The notes: a model not told the origin generated them from the sequence alone. A stretch of 34,616 nucleotides of DNA from Oscillospiraceae bacterium (GCA_031280825.1 JAITGE010000050.1:1-34616); one strand, 5' to 3'; positions 7,541 through 15,576 are shown, numbered from the stretch's first letter. A program made the numbers and translations.

Positions 7541-9769
7541 ATGTTTTCACAATGGAAAAATTTTGTTTGCGGCGATTGGTGCGAGCGCGTTTGCGTGCGG
7601 GATTTCATTGCCCGCAATTATGCGCCCTACGACGACGGCGGCGCGTTCCTTGCCCCGCCCACGCAACGCACCGAAAAGCTTCTGCATAAGGTGCGCGAGT
7701 TGCTGGCTGCCGAACGCAGGGCCGGCGGTGTTCTGGCGATCGACGCGGATACCGTTTCCGGCATCGCCGCTTACGCGCCCGGCTACATGGACGCGGAGCT
7801 GGAGCTGATTGTCGGGCTGCAAACGGACGCGCCGCTTAAGCGGGCAATTCTGCCTTATGGGGGGCTTCGGCTGGTGAAGACTTCTCTGCAAGCCTATGAC
7901 ACGCCGCTGAACCCGGAGATCGACCGTATCTTTCAATACCGCAAAACGCACAATGACGGCGTTTTTGACGCTTATACCGAGGAAATGAAGGCGGCGCGGC
8001 ACAGCGGTATTATTACCGGGTTGCCGGACGCTTACGGGCGTGGGCGGATCATCGGCGATTACCGCCGCGTGGCGCTGTATGGCGCGGATTTTTTGATTGC
8101 TCGCAAGGAGGACGCGAAGCGCGGCTTTTGCGGCGCGGCAATGGAGGAAGAAACAATCCGCGCGCGGGAGGAGCTTAGCGAGCAGCTCCGCGCGCTCAAG
8201 AGCATGAAGGCGATGGCGGCGCAATACGGCTTTGATATTTCCGCCCCTGCCGAAACCCTGCGCGAGGCGGTGCAGTGGCTCTATTTCGGTTACCTCGCGG
8301 CGGTGAAGGATCAAAACGGTGCGGCGATGAGCCTGGGGCGGACAAGCACCTTTTTGGATATTTACGCCCAGCGGGATTTGGATCGCGGCATTTGCACAGA
8401 AGCCGAGGTGCAGGAGCTTTTCGATCAATTCATCCTCAAGCTGCGGCTGGTGCGCTTTTTGCGCACCCCGGAATATGACGCTCTCTTTTCAGGTGATCCG
8501 GTTTGGACGACGGAATCCCTGGGCGGCATCAACACCGACGGGCGGCACATGGTGACGCGCAGCAGCTTCCGCTTTTTGCATTCGCTGCGCAATCTCGGCT
8601 CCGCGCCCGAGCCGAACATGACGGTGCTCTGGAGCCCGCAGCTCCCGGCGGCGTTCAAGCAATATTGCGCCGCGCTGAGCTGCGAAACCTCCGCCATCCA
8701 ATATGAAAACGACGACGCGATGCGCGAAAAATACGGCGACGATTACGGCATCGCCTGCTGCGTTTCGCCCATGCGCATTGGGCGGCAGATGCAGTTTTTC
8801 GGCGCGCGGGCAAACCTTGCCAAGGCGTTGCTTTATGCCGTCAACGGCGGACGGGATGAGGTGACGGGCAAGCAGGTAGGTCCCGCAAAGCAGCCCCTGG
8901 CGGGGGATGTGCTGGATTACGCCGCCGTGCGCGAGCGTTTTGGCGAAACCCTGGATTGGCTTGCCACGCTTTATGTGAACACCCTGAATATCATCCATTA
9001 CATGCACGATAAATATTGTTACGAAAAATTGCAGATGGCTCTGCACGACGAGGACGTTCTGCGCACCATGGCCTGCGGTGTGGCCGGGCTTTCGGTGGTG
9101 GCGGACAGCCTTTCGGCCATCAAATACGCCAAGGTGCGCCCCGTGCGCAACGAAGAGGGCTTGGCGGTGGATTTCATCATCGAAGGCGAATACCCCGCTT
9201 TCGGCAACAACGACGCGCGCGCCGACGCCATCGCCCGCGAGGTTGTGCGCTCGTTTATGCGCCGTCTGCGCCGCCAGAAAACCTATCGCGGCGCAAAGCC
9301 GACCCTTTCCATTCTGACGATCACCTCCAACGTGGTATACGGCAAAAAAACCGGCTCGACCCCCGACGGGCGCCGCAAGGGCGAGCCATTTGCTCCCGGC
9401 GCGAACCCCATGAGCGGGCGTGACGCGCACGGTCCCGTAGCGTCACTGGCCTCGGTCGCGAAGCTGCCCTTTGAGGAGAGCGAGGACGGCATCAGTTACA
9501 CCTTTTCAATTGTCCCCGCGGCACTTGGCAAGAGCGAGGAGCAGCGCTGCCAAAACCTCTGCCAGCTGCTGGACGGCTACTTCACTGAGGGCGGGCACCA
9601 CGTGAACGTAAATGTCCTGGAACGTGAACGTCTGCTGGACGCCATGGAGCATCCGGAGCTGTACCCGCAGCTGACGATCCGCGTTTCCGGCTACGCCGTC
9701 AATTTCACCAAGCTCACGCGCGAGCAGCAGCTGGATGTCATTGGTCGCACGTTCCATACGTTTATTTGA
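7541..9769 (+). CDS. pflB: Formate C-acetyltransferase (pyruvate formate-lyase)
   Basis: Glycyl-radical enzyme that converts pyruvate and CoA to acetyl-CoA and formate in anaerobic fermentation. The length of 742 residues fits the family (E. coli 760). The two catalytic cysteines are adjacent in GIACCVSPM (C406, C407). The radical-bearing glycine is G717 in RVSGYAVNF near the C-terminus. The CC pair marks true PFL, whereas glycerol dehydratase-like homologues have a single Cys there. [19 protein letters not shown] is also typical of PFL. Start choice: GAAAGG 7 nt before ATG 7541; an in-frame ATG at 7517 also has a weak site. The radical SAM activase PflA needed to install the radical is not in the window. 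Oxygen would cleave the protein at G717, consistent with an anaerobe. Confidence 0.96.
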   Translation: MFSQWKNFVCGDWCERVCVRDFIARNYAPYDDGGAFLAPPTQRTEKLLHKVRELLAAERRAGGVLAIDADTVSGIAAYAPGYMDAELELIVGLQTDAPLKRAILPYGGLRLVKTSLQAYDTPLNPEIDRIFQYRKTHNDGVFDAYTEEMKAARHSGIITGLPDAYGRGRIIGDYRRVALYGADFLIARKEDAKRGFCGAAMEEETIRAREELSEQLRALKSMKAMAAQYGFDISAPAETLREAVQWLYFGYLAAVKDQNGAAMSLGRTSTFLDIYAQRDLDRGICTEAEVQELFDQFILKLRLVRFLRTPEYDALFSGDPVWTTESLGGINTDGRHMVTRSSFRFLHSLRNLGSAPEPNMTVLWSPQLPAAFKQYCAALSCETSAIQYENDDAMREKYGDDYGIACCVSPMRIGRQMQFFGARANLAKALLYAVNGGRDEVTGKQVGPAKQPLAGDVLDYAAVRERFGETLDWLATLYVNTLNIIHYMHDKYCYEKLQMALHDEDVLRTMACGVAGLSVVADSLSAIKYAKVRPVRNEEGLAVDFIIEGEYPAFGNNDARADAIAREVVRSFMRRLRRQKTYRGAKPTLSILTITSNVVYGKKTGSTPDGRRKGEPFAPGANPMSGRDAHGPVASLASVAKLPFEESEDGISYTFSIVPAALGKSEEQRCQNLCQLLDGYFTEGGHHVNVNVLERERLLDAMEHPELYPQLTIRVSGYAVNFTKLTREQQLDVIGRTFHTFI

Positions 9770-9790
9770 CTGTTGTCTATATAAAAAATG

Positions 9791-9806
9791 CGCAGAAAAA
9801 TCTGCG
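9791..9806. other. Short hairpin between pflB and obgE
   Basis: CGCAGA (9791-9796), AAAA, TCTGCG (9801-9806): a perfect 6-bp stem just before the obgE ribosome binding site (TGAGGT, about 9809-9814). No U-tract follows on the plus strand, so it is not a terminator for pflB. It could be an mRNA processing or stability element. Confidence 0.35.
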
Positions 9807-9822
9807 GTTGAGGTCGGATTCT

Positions 9823-11097
9823 ATGTTTGTGGATACCGCGAAAATTCATTTGATGGCAGGCGCGGGCGGCAATGGCTGCGTCGCTTTTCACCGGGAAAAA
9901 TATGTCGCCTCCGGCGGTCCCTCCGGTGGCGACGGCGGGCACGGCGGCAGCGTCTATCTTTTGGCGGATGATCACCTGAGCACGCTTTCGGATTTCCGTT
10001 ACAAACGAAAATACCACGCCGAAAGCGGCGGTGACGGGGATTCCGGGCGGCGCAGCGGCAAAAAAGGCGCGGATCTTACGCTGCGCGTGCCGCGCGGCAC
10101 CCTTGTGCGCGAAGCGGAGAGCGGGCGGCTGCTTGCCGATGTTTCGGGCGAAGAGCCGGTTTTGCTTGCAAAGGGCGGGCGCGGGGGCTGGGGGAACTGC
10201 CACTTTGCCACACCCACCCGCCAAGCGCCGCGCTTCGCCAAGCCCGGCGCGCCGGGGGAGACGCACGAGGTCACGCTGGAGCTGAAGCTGCTGGCGGACG
10301 TCGGGCTGCTGGGCTTCCCGAATGTTGGGAAAAGCTCTTTTCTTTCCGTGGTCAGCCGGGCCAAGCCCATTGTGGGGGATTATCCTTTCACCACCGTCAG
10401 CCCTGTGCTGGGCGTCGTGTCGCTGGGCGAAGGCGCGTCCTTTGTGATGGCGGATATCCCCGGCTTAATCGAGGGCGCAAGCGAGGGGGTTGGCTTAGGT
10501 CACGCCTTTTTGCGGCATGTGGAGCGCTGCCGGATGCTGCTGCATATTTTGGACGCGGCGGGCAGCGAGGGGCGCGATCCGATTGCGGATTTTGACACCA
10601 TCAACCGGGAGCTGCGCTCCTATCTGCCGGCGCTGGCGGACGTGCCGCAAATTGTCGTCGCCAACAAGATTGATCTTGCCACGCCCGAACAGCTGAGCCG
10701 TTTGCGCAGCGAAATGGAAGGACGCGGCTATATCTATTATGAAATGTGCGCCCCGATCACCGAAGGCACAGCGGCGGTCGTCGCCGCCGTAGCGGCGCGA
10801 CTGGCGCAGCTGCCGTCCATCCGCCGCTACACGCCGGAGGCGCCCGCTTTGCCTGACCCCGCGCAGGCGGCGCAGGGCGATTTCACCGTCACGAAGGAAG
10901 AAGACGGCATTTTCTCTGTGGAAGCGGTCTGGCTGGAGCGTATTTTGCGCGGCTGCAACACGGAGGATTATGAGTCCCTGCAATATTTTCAGCGGGTGCT
11001 GCAATCCAGCGGCATTGTCGCCGCGCTGGAGGCGCACGGCGTGAACGAAGGCGACACGGTCTATATTGCCGATTTCGCGTTTGATTTTATCCATTGA
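9823..11097 (+). CDS. obgE: GTPase ObgE/CgtA (50S assembly, stress checkpoint)
   Basis: Essential GTPase that binds the 50S subunit during assembly and is linked to (p)ppGpp and, in Bacillus, to sporulation. The 424 residues show the full three-domain layout. The Gly-rich Obg fold occupies about residues 1-158 and contains GAGGNGCVAFHREK and the Gly-rich loops. The G domain has G1 GFPNVGKSS (164-172), G2 around TTVSP, G3 DIPGL and G4 NKID. The C-terminal OCT domain covers about 345-424 and is the Gram-positive form. Start choice: TGAGGT 8 nt before ATG 9823. In many Clostridia obgE follows rplU-rpmA; here it follows pflB instead, so the usual ribosomal neighbours have been separated. Confidence 0.97.
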   Translation: MFVDTAKIHLMAGAGGNGCVAFHREKYVASGGPSGGDGGHGGSVYLLADDHLSTLSDFRYKRKYHAESGGDGDSGRRSGKKGADLTLRVPRGTLVREAESGRLLADVSGEEPVLLAKGGRGGWGNCHFATPTRQAPRFAKPGAPGETHEVTLELKLLADVGLLGFPNVGKSSFLSVVSRAKPIVGDYPFTTVSPVLGVVSLGEGASFVMADIPGLIEGASEGVGLGHAFLRHVERCRMLLHILDAAGSEGRDPIADFDTINRELRSYLPALADVPQIVVANKIDLATPEQLSRLRSEMEGRGYIYYEMCAPITEGTAAVVAAVAARLAQLPSIRRYTPEAPALPDPAQAAQGDFTVTKEEDGIFSVEAVWLERILRGCNTEDYESLQYFQRVLQSSGIVAALEAHGVNEGDTVYIADFAFDFIH

Positions 11098-11147
11098 AGA
11101 CTGTTGATGCTACGCCACCGAACCTTTCGCGCATCCCCGCGGCGCGG

Positions 11148-11176
11148 TTGACAAAAGAGCCGCGCCGCGCTATAAT
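11148..11176 (+). promoter_or_regulatory. Perfect consensus sigma-A promoter of the SCIFF gene
   Basis: TTGACA (11148-11153), exactly 17 nt, then TATAAT (11171-11176). Both hexamers match consensus fully. Predicted start near 11183, giving a leader of about 35 nt. Confidence 0.92.
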
Positions 11177-11217
11177 TGCACAAGCAACGGCAAACTGATG
11201 AAAGGGGTATTGCTTCC

Positions 11218-11373
11218 ATGCGACGTATCCAAACGCTCGAAACGCGTGACTTGGCGCAAAGCTGCGAAAGCGGCGGCTGCGGCGAATGCGCAACCTCCTG
11301 CCAATCCGCCTGCAAAACATCCTGCGGCGTGGCAAACCAGCCCTGCGAAAACGAAGCGGTAAAAGACGAATAA
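11218..11373 (+). CDS. SCIFF ranthipeptide precursor (six-cysteines-in-forty-five family)
   Basis: A 51-residue ribosomal peptide precursor. In this family, found almost throughout Clostridia, a SPASM radical SAM enzyme links Cys sulfurs to the side chains of acceptor residues. The conserved core is clear: CGEC (C21, C24), then C28, C32 and C36 in the SCQSACKTSC spacing, and C43 in QPCEN near the end. The leader has the family-like MRRIQTLETRDL. One extra cysteine, C16, precedes the canonical six, making seven. Start: AAAGGGG 10 nt before ATG 11218. The gene is monocistronic, with a perfect promoter and a symmetrical terminator. The usual adjacent maturase gene is absent; the next plus-strand gene is a different radical SAM family. 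The role of SCIFF products is unsettled. Confidence 0.93.
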   Translation: MRRIQTLETRDLAQSCESGGCGECATSCQSACKTSCGVANQPCENEAVKDE

Positions 11374-11375
11374 AC

Positions 11376-11430
11376 ACAAAACAACTGCCCGGTTCACAGC
11401 CTTGCGGCAGGAACCGGGCAACCGTTTTGT
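11376..11430. terminator. Symmetrical terminator shared by SCIFF and the 39-residue gene
   Basis: The inner stem TGCCCGGTTC (11386-11395) pairs with 11411-11420. An outer stem ACAAAAC (11376-11382) pairs with GTTTTGT (11424-11430) across a small internal loop. The A-rich left arm and T-rich right arm let it work on both strands. Confidence 0.88.
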
Positions 11431-11440
11431 CTGCCGCGCC

Positions 11441-11560
11441 TTACAGACCAAGCCCTGCAAAGAAATCCAGGATGGCGTCAAGGGTGGCTTGCAGATCCGC
11501 GTCCGGACCCGCCAGTTTCATGATGAACGTGAAAATTTGGTTCAAAAGCTCAGCCAGCAT
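11441..11560 (-). CDS. Small acidic, amphipathic 39-residue peptide, unknown function
   Basis: A complete small gene on the minus strand: AAAGGGG, 8 nt, ATG at 11560, 39 codons, TAA at 11441. Residues 1-16 are mostly hydrophobic, with E4, N7 and K15. G18-P19 break the chain. Residues 20-35 alternate acidic and hydrophobic positions (D20, D22, D28, D32 against L23, L27, I30, L31, F33, F34). The end is G-L-G-L. Net charge is about -4; it has no cysteine and no signal peptide. A near-consensus promoter (11612-11640) precedes it, and it ends 11 bases from the terminator shared with the convergent SCIFF gene. I do not recognise the family. Having promoter, leader, ribosome binding site, frame and terminator all in place makes a chance frame unlikely. 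Confidence 0.68.
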   Translation of the reverse strand: MLAELLNQIFTFIMKLAGPDADLQATLDAILDFFAGLGL

Positions 11561-11593
11561 CGTGTTGTCCCCTTTCGTAAAAGTAGCGCAGAG

Positions 11594-11621
11594 TTGCGCT
11601 TCGTTTTCACTAATGTAACAT
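11594..11621 (+). promoter_or_regulatory. Possible promoter of the radical SAM gene
   Basis: TTGCGC (11594-11599), 16 nt and TAACAT (11616-11621), overlapping the minus-strand -10 box. Both boxes deviate from consensus, so this is tentative. Confidence 0.35.
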
Positions 11622-11640
11622 ATTCTGCGGCGATTGTCAA
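11612..11640 (-). promoter_or_regulatory. Sigma-A promoter of the 39-residue peptide gene
   Basis: On the minus strand TTGACA (11635-11640), 17 nt and TACATT (11612-11617), with an extended -10 TG. The leader carries a 6-bp hairpin AGCGCA/TGCGCT at about 11585-11600 ahead of the ribosome binding site. Confidence 0.8.
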
Positions 11641-11675
11641 GCCGCCCGAGCCTATGAAAAAAGGAACAAAGCCAT

Positions 11676-13508
11676 ATGCATTCATCTTTAGAGGCTCTGC
11701 TGCGGCAGGTGCAAAAGCCGGGGCGCTACACCGGCGGCGAAGTAGGCTCCGTCCTGAAGGAGCCACAGACCGTCGCGTTGCGTTATGCGCTTTGCTTCCC
11801 GGATAGCTACGAAATCGGCATGAGCCATTTGGGCATCAAGATTCTGTATAGTCTCGCCAACGCCCGCGCCGATTGCTGGTGTGAGCGCGTGTTTGCTCCG
11901 TGGCCGGATATGGAAGACCTGCTGCGTGAACACAGGCAGCCGCTTTGGGGGCTAGAAAGCGGCGACCCCATCGCGGGCTTTGATTTGATCGGCTTCACCC
12001 TGCAATATGAGATGAGCTACACAAACATCCTGAATATGCTGGATCTGGCGGGGCTGCCCGTGCGGGCGGCGGCGCGCGGGGATGCGCTTGCACCGCTTGT
12101 CATTGGCGGCGGTCCCTGCGCCTGTAACCCGGAGCCGCTTGCGCCCTTTTTTGATCTTTTTGTGCTGGGCGAAGGGGAAGAGGTCAGCGAAGAGCTGTTG
12201 GATCTGCTCGCCGCGCACAAGCGCGCCGGCGGCGGCAAGGCGGCGTTCCTCCGCGCGGCGGCGCAAATGGAGGGCGTTTATGTGCCTTCGCTTTATGAAA
12301 TCGCCTATAACCCGGACGGCACGGTCGCCGCAATCACACCCGGGGAAGGCGCTCCCGCAAAAATCCGCAAGCGTTATGTGGCGGATCTGGATCGCGTGCC
12401 GTATCCCGCGCAATTTGTCGTGCCGCTGCTGGAGGTGGTGCACGACCGCACGGTGGCTGAGATCTTCCGCGGCTGCATTCGCGGCTGCCGCTTTTGCCAG
12501 GCAGGCTTTTTAAACCGCCCTGTGCGCGAAAAGAGCGCGCAAACCGTCAACGCGCAATGTGCCGCGCTGTGCGAAAACACGGGCTATGAAGAAATTTCGC
12601 TCTGTTCGCTGAGCACAAGCGATTATTCCGCGCTGCCGGAGCTGATGGAGCAGCTTCTTGCGTGGACGCAGACGCAGAAAATCAACATATCTGTCCCAAG
12701 CCTGCGCATCGACGCCTTCCCGCGGGAAATGATGGAGAAGCTGGCGCTCGTGCGCCGAAGCGGCTTGACCTTCGCGCCGGAAGCCGGCACGCAGCGTTTG
12801 CGGGATGTGATCAACAAAAACATCACCGAGGAGCAAATTCTTTCCACCTGCGCGCAAGCCTTCGCGGGGGGTTGGGCAAGCGTCAAGCTTTATTTCATGC
12901 TGGGCTTGCCCACCGAAATGCCGGAGGATATTGCGGGCATCGCCCACCTGGCGCAGCGGGTGGTTGATACATTTTACACGCATTCGGGCGGGTCGAAGGG
13001 CAAGGGTGTGAGCGTTTCCGTCAGCACGGCGTCCTTCGTTCCAAAGCCCTTCACTCCCTTCCAGTGGGAAGCCATGGATACGCGCGAGGCGCTTGCCGAA
13101 AAGCAGAGAAATTTACGCGGCGCTGTGCGCAGCAAAAAAATCAGCCTCAGCTGCCACCATGTGGAAACCAGCCTGCTCGAAGGCGTGCTGGCGCGGGGCG
13201 ACCGCCGCCTGGCGGATGTACTGGAGGAGGTCTGGCGGCAAGGCGCGAAATTCGACAGCTGGGACGACCAGTTCAAGCCGGAGCTTTGGTACGCCGCTTT
13301 CGCTGCTAAGGGGCTTGATCCAGCTTTTTACAATGCCCGCAGGCGCGCCTTGGAGGAAATACTGCCGTGGGAGCATTTGGATTACGGGGTAAGCAAGAGC
13401 TACCTGCTGCGTGAGCGCGATCGCGCCTATGCCGCGCGAACGACGCCGCATTGTCGCGAAAAATGCGCGGGCTGTGGCATTGGCTGCGGCAAAGCGAAGG
13501 TTCCGTGA
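11676..13508 (+). CDS. B12-binding-type radical SAM protein (TIGR03960-like)
   Basis: A protein of 610 residues. The N-terminal 200 residues resemble the B12-binding-like domain of this family (LCFPDSYEIGMSHLG, GFDLIGFTLQYE, VIGGGPCACNPEP, LGEGEE). The radical SAM core follows with the [4Fe-4S] motif C267-x3-C271-x2-C274 in RGCIRGCRFCQAG. The C-terminus ends in a Cys cluster, CREKCAGCGIGCG, typical of the family. Function is not established; in many Clostridia it stands next to a DUF2344 partner and ribonuclease G, upstream of rplU-rpmA-obgE. Here the DUF2344 partner and rng are missing and SCIFF lies between obgE and this gene. It lacks a SPASM domain, so it is not the known SCIFF maturase. 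Start: AAGGA 10 nt before ATG 11676. It stops 17 bases before the thrS promoter. Confidence 0.85.
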   Translation: MHSSLEALLRQVQKPGRYTGGEVGSVLKEPQTVALRYALCFPDSYEIGMSHLGIKILYSLANARADCWCERVFAPWPDMEDLLREHRQPLWGLESGDPIAGFDLIGFTLQYEMSYTNILNMLDLAGLPVRAAARGDALAPLVIGGGPCACNPEPLAPFFDLFVLGEGEEVSEELLDLLAAHKRAGGGKAAFLRAAAQMEGVYVPSLYEIAYNPDGTVAAITPGEGAPAKIRKRYVADLDRVPYPAQFVVPLLEVVHDRTVAEIFRGCIRGCRFCQAGFLNRPVREKSAQTVNAQCAALCENTGYEEISLCSLSTSDYSALPELMEQLLAWTQTQKINISVPSLRIDAFPREMMEKLALVRRSGLTFAPEAGTQRLRDVINKNITEEQILSTCAQAFAGGWASVKLYFMLGLPTEMPEDIAGIAHLAQRVVDTFYTHSGGSKGKGVSVSVSTASFVPKPFTPFQWEAMDTREALAEKQRNLRGAVRSKKISLSCHHVETSLLEGVLARGDRRLADVLEEVWRQGAKFDSWDDQFKPELWYAAFAAKGLDPAFYNARRRALEEILPWEHLDYGVSKSYLLRERDRAYAARTTPHCREKCAGCGIGCGKAKVP

Positions 13509-13525
13509 AAATGAACGCGGGGCGG

Positions 13526-13554
13526 TTGACAAAAGCGGCGGGAGCGGCTATAAT
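13526..13554 (+). promoter_or_regulatory. Perfect consensus sigma-A promoter of thrS
   Basis: TTGACA (13526-13531), 17 nt and TATAAT (13549-13554). The flanks GCGG before the -35, AAAG after it and GC before the -10 are the same as in the SCIFF promoter. Confidence 0.92.
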
Positions 13555-13563
13555 AGTTGTGAT

Positions 13564-13591
13564 ATCCTGAAAGCTTCGGGGTTTTCGGGAT
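13564..13591 (+). promoter_or_regulatory. Hairpin in the thrS leader
   Basis: Positions 13564-13574 pair with 13581-13591 in an 11-bp stem (two G-U wobbles) with the loop TTCGGG. It begins within a few bases of the predicted transcript start, followed by TTTATATT. The leader of about 65 nt is too short for a T-box. A stabilising 5' hairpin or short attenuator is possible. Confidence 0.5.
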
Positions 13592-13624
13592 TTATATTGT
13601 ATTCAAAGAAAGCGGTGAGAGCAA

Positions 13625-15415
13625 ATGGATGTGCGCACATTTTTTTTAAGCGAGGAAGGGCGGCGAACTTTCCGGCATACGGCGTCGCATATTCTTGCTC
13701 AAGCCGTGAAGCAGCTCTTTCCGGCGGCAAAGCTGGCGATCGGTCCCGCCGTCGAAAATGGCTTCTATTACGATTTTGACGTAGAAACGCCCTTCACGCC
13801 GGAGGATCTCAAGGCGATTGCGGGTGCGATGAAAAAGCTCGTGAAGCAAAACCTGCCCCTGGAACGCTTTGAGCTGCCCGCCGGGGAAGCGATTGCGCTT
13901 CTTGAGAGCATGGGCGAGCCTTATAAGGCGGAGCTCGCGCGGGAACACGCGGGCAAGGGTGAAGCAATTTCGTTTTATAAGCAAGGTGATTTTACAGATC
14001 TTTGCGCAGGGCCGCATTTGCCCTCCACCGGGGCGGTGAAGGCCTTCGCGCTCACCAGCGCCACCGGGGCGTATTGGCGCGGGGATTCCAAAAATAAGAT
14101 GCTCCAGCGCATTTACGGCACGGCATTCCCCACCAAGGAAGAGCTGCAGGAATACCTTGCCGCCGTGGAGGAAGCAAAAAAGCGCGACCACAACAAGCTT
14201 GGGCGAGAGCTGGAATTCTTCACAACCGCAGACGTCATCGGGCAGGGTCTGCCGATTTTGCTCCCCAAGGGCACAACGGTGATGCGCGTTTTGCGCCGTT
14301 TTGTGGAGGATGAGGAGGAAAGGCGCGGGTATCAGCAGACGATGACCCCGCTCATGGCAAAACGTGAGCTGTATAAGATCAGCGGGCATTGGGATCATTA
14401 CCGCGACGGGATGTTCATTTTGGGCGATTCGGCGGATTTTGAAAAGCCGGAGGCTGAAATCCTTGCCCTGCGCCCCATGACTTGCCCGTTTCAATTTCAG
14501 GCGTATCTTAACCGCCAGCGGAGCTATCGTGAGTTGCCGCTGCGCTACAATGAAACCAGCACGCTTTTTCGCAATGAAGCGTCAGGCGAGATGCACGGGC
14601 TGATCCGCGTGCGGCAATTCACGATTTCGGAAGGGCATCTTGCCTGCCGCCCCGATCAATTGGCGCAAGAATTCGCCGATTGTCTGGATCTGGCAAAATA
14701 CATGCTGCACACCTTGGGGCTGTACGAGGACGCGCGCTTCCGCTTTTCGCTTTGGGATGCGAACGATCGCCAAAAATACATTGGCGAAGCGGCGCAGTGG
14801 GAAGCTGTCCAAGAGGTAATGCGCGGCATCCTGGACGATTTGGGTGTTGCATATACCGAAGAAGCGGGTGAAGCGGCGTTTTATGGACCCAAGCTGGATA
14901 TTCAGCTTAAAAACGTGCACGGCAAGGAAGACACGCTTATCACGATCCAAATTGATTTCCAGCTTGCTGAGCGTTTCGGTATGACCTATGTGGACGCCGA
15001 AGGGCAAAAACAGTTTCCGTTTGTCATCCACCGCACATCCATTGGCTGTTATGAGCGCGTGCTGGCGCTGCTGATTGAAAAATACGCCGGTGCGATGCCG
15101 CCTTGGCTTGCACCGGAGCAGGCGCGCGTGTTGCCCATCAGCGACAGGCACCGCGAGGCTGCCGAGGCGTTGCTCAGGCAGCTGAAGGGTGCAGGCTTGC
15201 GGGTGACCATCGATGACCGCAGCGAAAAGATCGGCTATAAAATTCGTGAAGCACAAAAAGAAAAGATACCGTATATGCTGTTATTGGGCGACCAAGAGGC
15301 GGAAAACGGAACGGTTTCGCTGCGCCGCCGCGGGCAGGGCGATGTTGGCGCGATGCCGGTTGCCGATTTTTTGGCGATGGCAGGCGAAGAGGTTGCCTCC
15401 AAGCGCACAGATTGA
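13625..15415 (+). CDS. thrS: Threonyl-tRNA synthetase lacking the N-terminal TGS domain
   Basis: Charges tRNA-Thr with threonine and edits misattached serine. The 596 residues begin almost at the editing domain: H18-x3-H22 in RHTASHILAQ and the matching DLCAGPHLPSTG both belong to the editing site. The class II catalytic core follows, with zinc ligands in RPMTCPFQ, GEMHGLIRVRQF (motif 2) and HRTSIG, and motif 3 in GCYERVLALLIEKY. The anticodon-binding domain occupies about the last 105 residues. E. coli ThrRS has 642 residues and a TGS domain of about 60 residues at its start; that domain is absent and no upstream in-frame extension could supply it. Start ATG 13625 has only a modest ribosome binding site (GGTGAGAG). 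It has its own perfect promoter and no T-box leader. Confidence 0.95.
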   Translation: MDVRTFFLSEEGRRTFRHTASHILAQAVKQLFPAAKLAIGPAVENGFYYDFDVETPFTPEDLKAIAGAMKKLVKQNLPLERFELPAGEAIALLESMGEPYKAELAREHAGKGEAISFYKQGDFTDLCAGPHLPSTGAVKAFALTSATGAYWRGDSKNKMLQRIYGTAFPTKEELQEYLAAVEEAKKRDHNKLGRELEFFTTADVIGQGLPILLPKGTTVMRVLRRFVEDEEERRGYQQTMTPLMAKRELYKISGHWDHYRDGMFILGDSADFEKPEAEILALRPMTCPFQFQAYLNRQRSYRELPLRYNETSTLFRNEASGEMHGLIRVRQFTISEGHLACRPDQLAQEFADCLDLAKYMLHTLGLYEDARFRFSLWDANDRQKYIGEAAQWEAVQEVMRGILDDLGVAYTEEAGEAAFYGPKLDIQLKNVHGKEDTLITIQIDFQLAERFGMTYVDAEGQKQFPFVIHRTSIGCYERVLALLIEKYAGAMPPWLAPEQARVLPISDRHREAAEALLRQLKGAGLRVTIDDRSEKIGYKIREAQKEKIPYMLLLGDQEAENGTVSLRRRGQGDVGAMPVADFLAMAGEEVASKRTD

Positions 15416-15453
15416 GAATCGACAGAAGCAGGCCGCGCGGCACACAGCAAGTA

Positions 15454-15473
15454 ACGCGGGGGTGCTACCGCGT
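15454..15473 (+). promoter_or_regulatory. T-box-like motif after thrS, probably degenerate
   Basis: Positions 15459-15472 match 12 of 14 bases of the T-box consensus AGGGTGGNACCGCG. One mismatch falls in the UGG that must pair with the tRNA CCA end. ACGCGG (15454-15459) and CCGCGT (15468-15473) form a short stem. It lies 40-odd bases after the thrS stop and just before the tRNA-Pro promoter, with no stem I visible. Confidence 0.3.
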
Positions 15474-15476
15474 CCC

Positions 15477-15505
15477 TTCACAACAGGCGGATTCTTTGGT
15501 ATAAT
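15477..15505 (+). promoter_or_regulatory. Promoter of tRNA-Pro
   Basis: TTCACA (15477-15482), 17 nt and TATAAT (15500-15505) with extended -10 TG at 15497-15498. The predicted start near 15512 leaves a leader of about 65 nt. Confidence 0.8.
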
Positions 15506-15576
15506 CAAGCTTGCGAATTCGGCGCAAAGCAGCGGTTGACCACAGCTTAGACCATAGACGGAAAAAATAAATATAA

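Noticed and set aside
9791-9806. Terminator between pflB and obgE
   Set aside because: The stem is only 6 bp and has no U-tract on the coding strand.
11676-13508. The radical SAM protein as the SCIFF maturase
   Set aside because: It has a B12-binding-like N-terminus and no SPASM domain, and it belongs to a different family from the known maturase.
13555-13624. T-box riboswitch in the thrS leader
   Set aside because: The leader is about 65 nt and shows no specifier stem or T-box core; only a simple hairpin is present.
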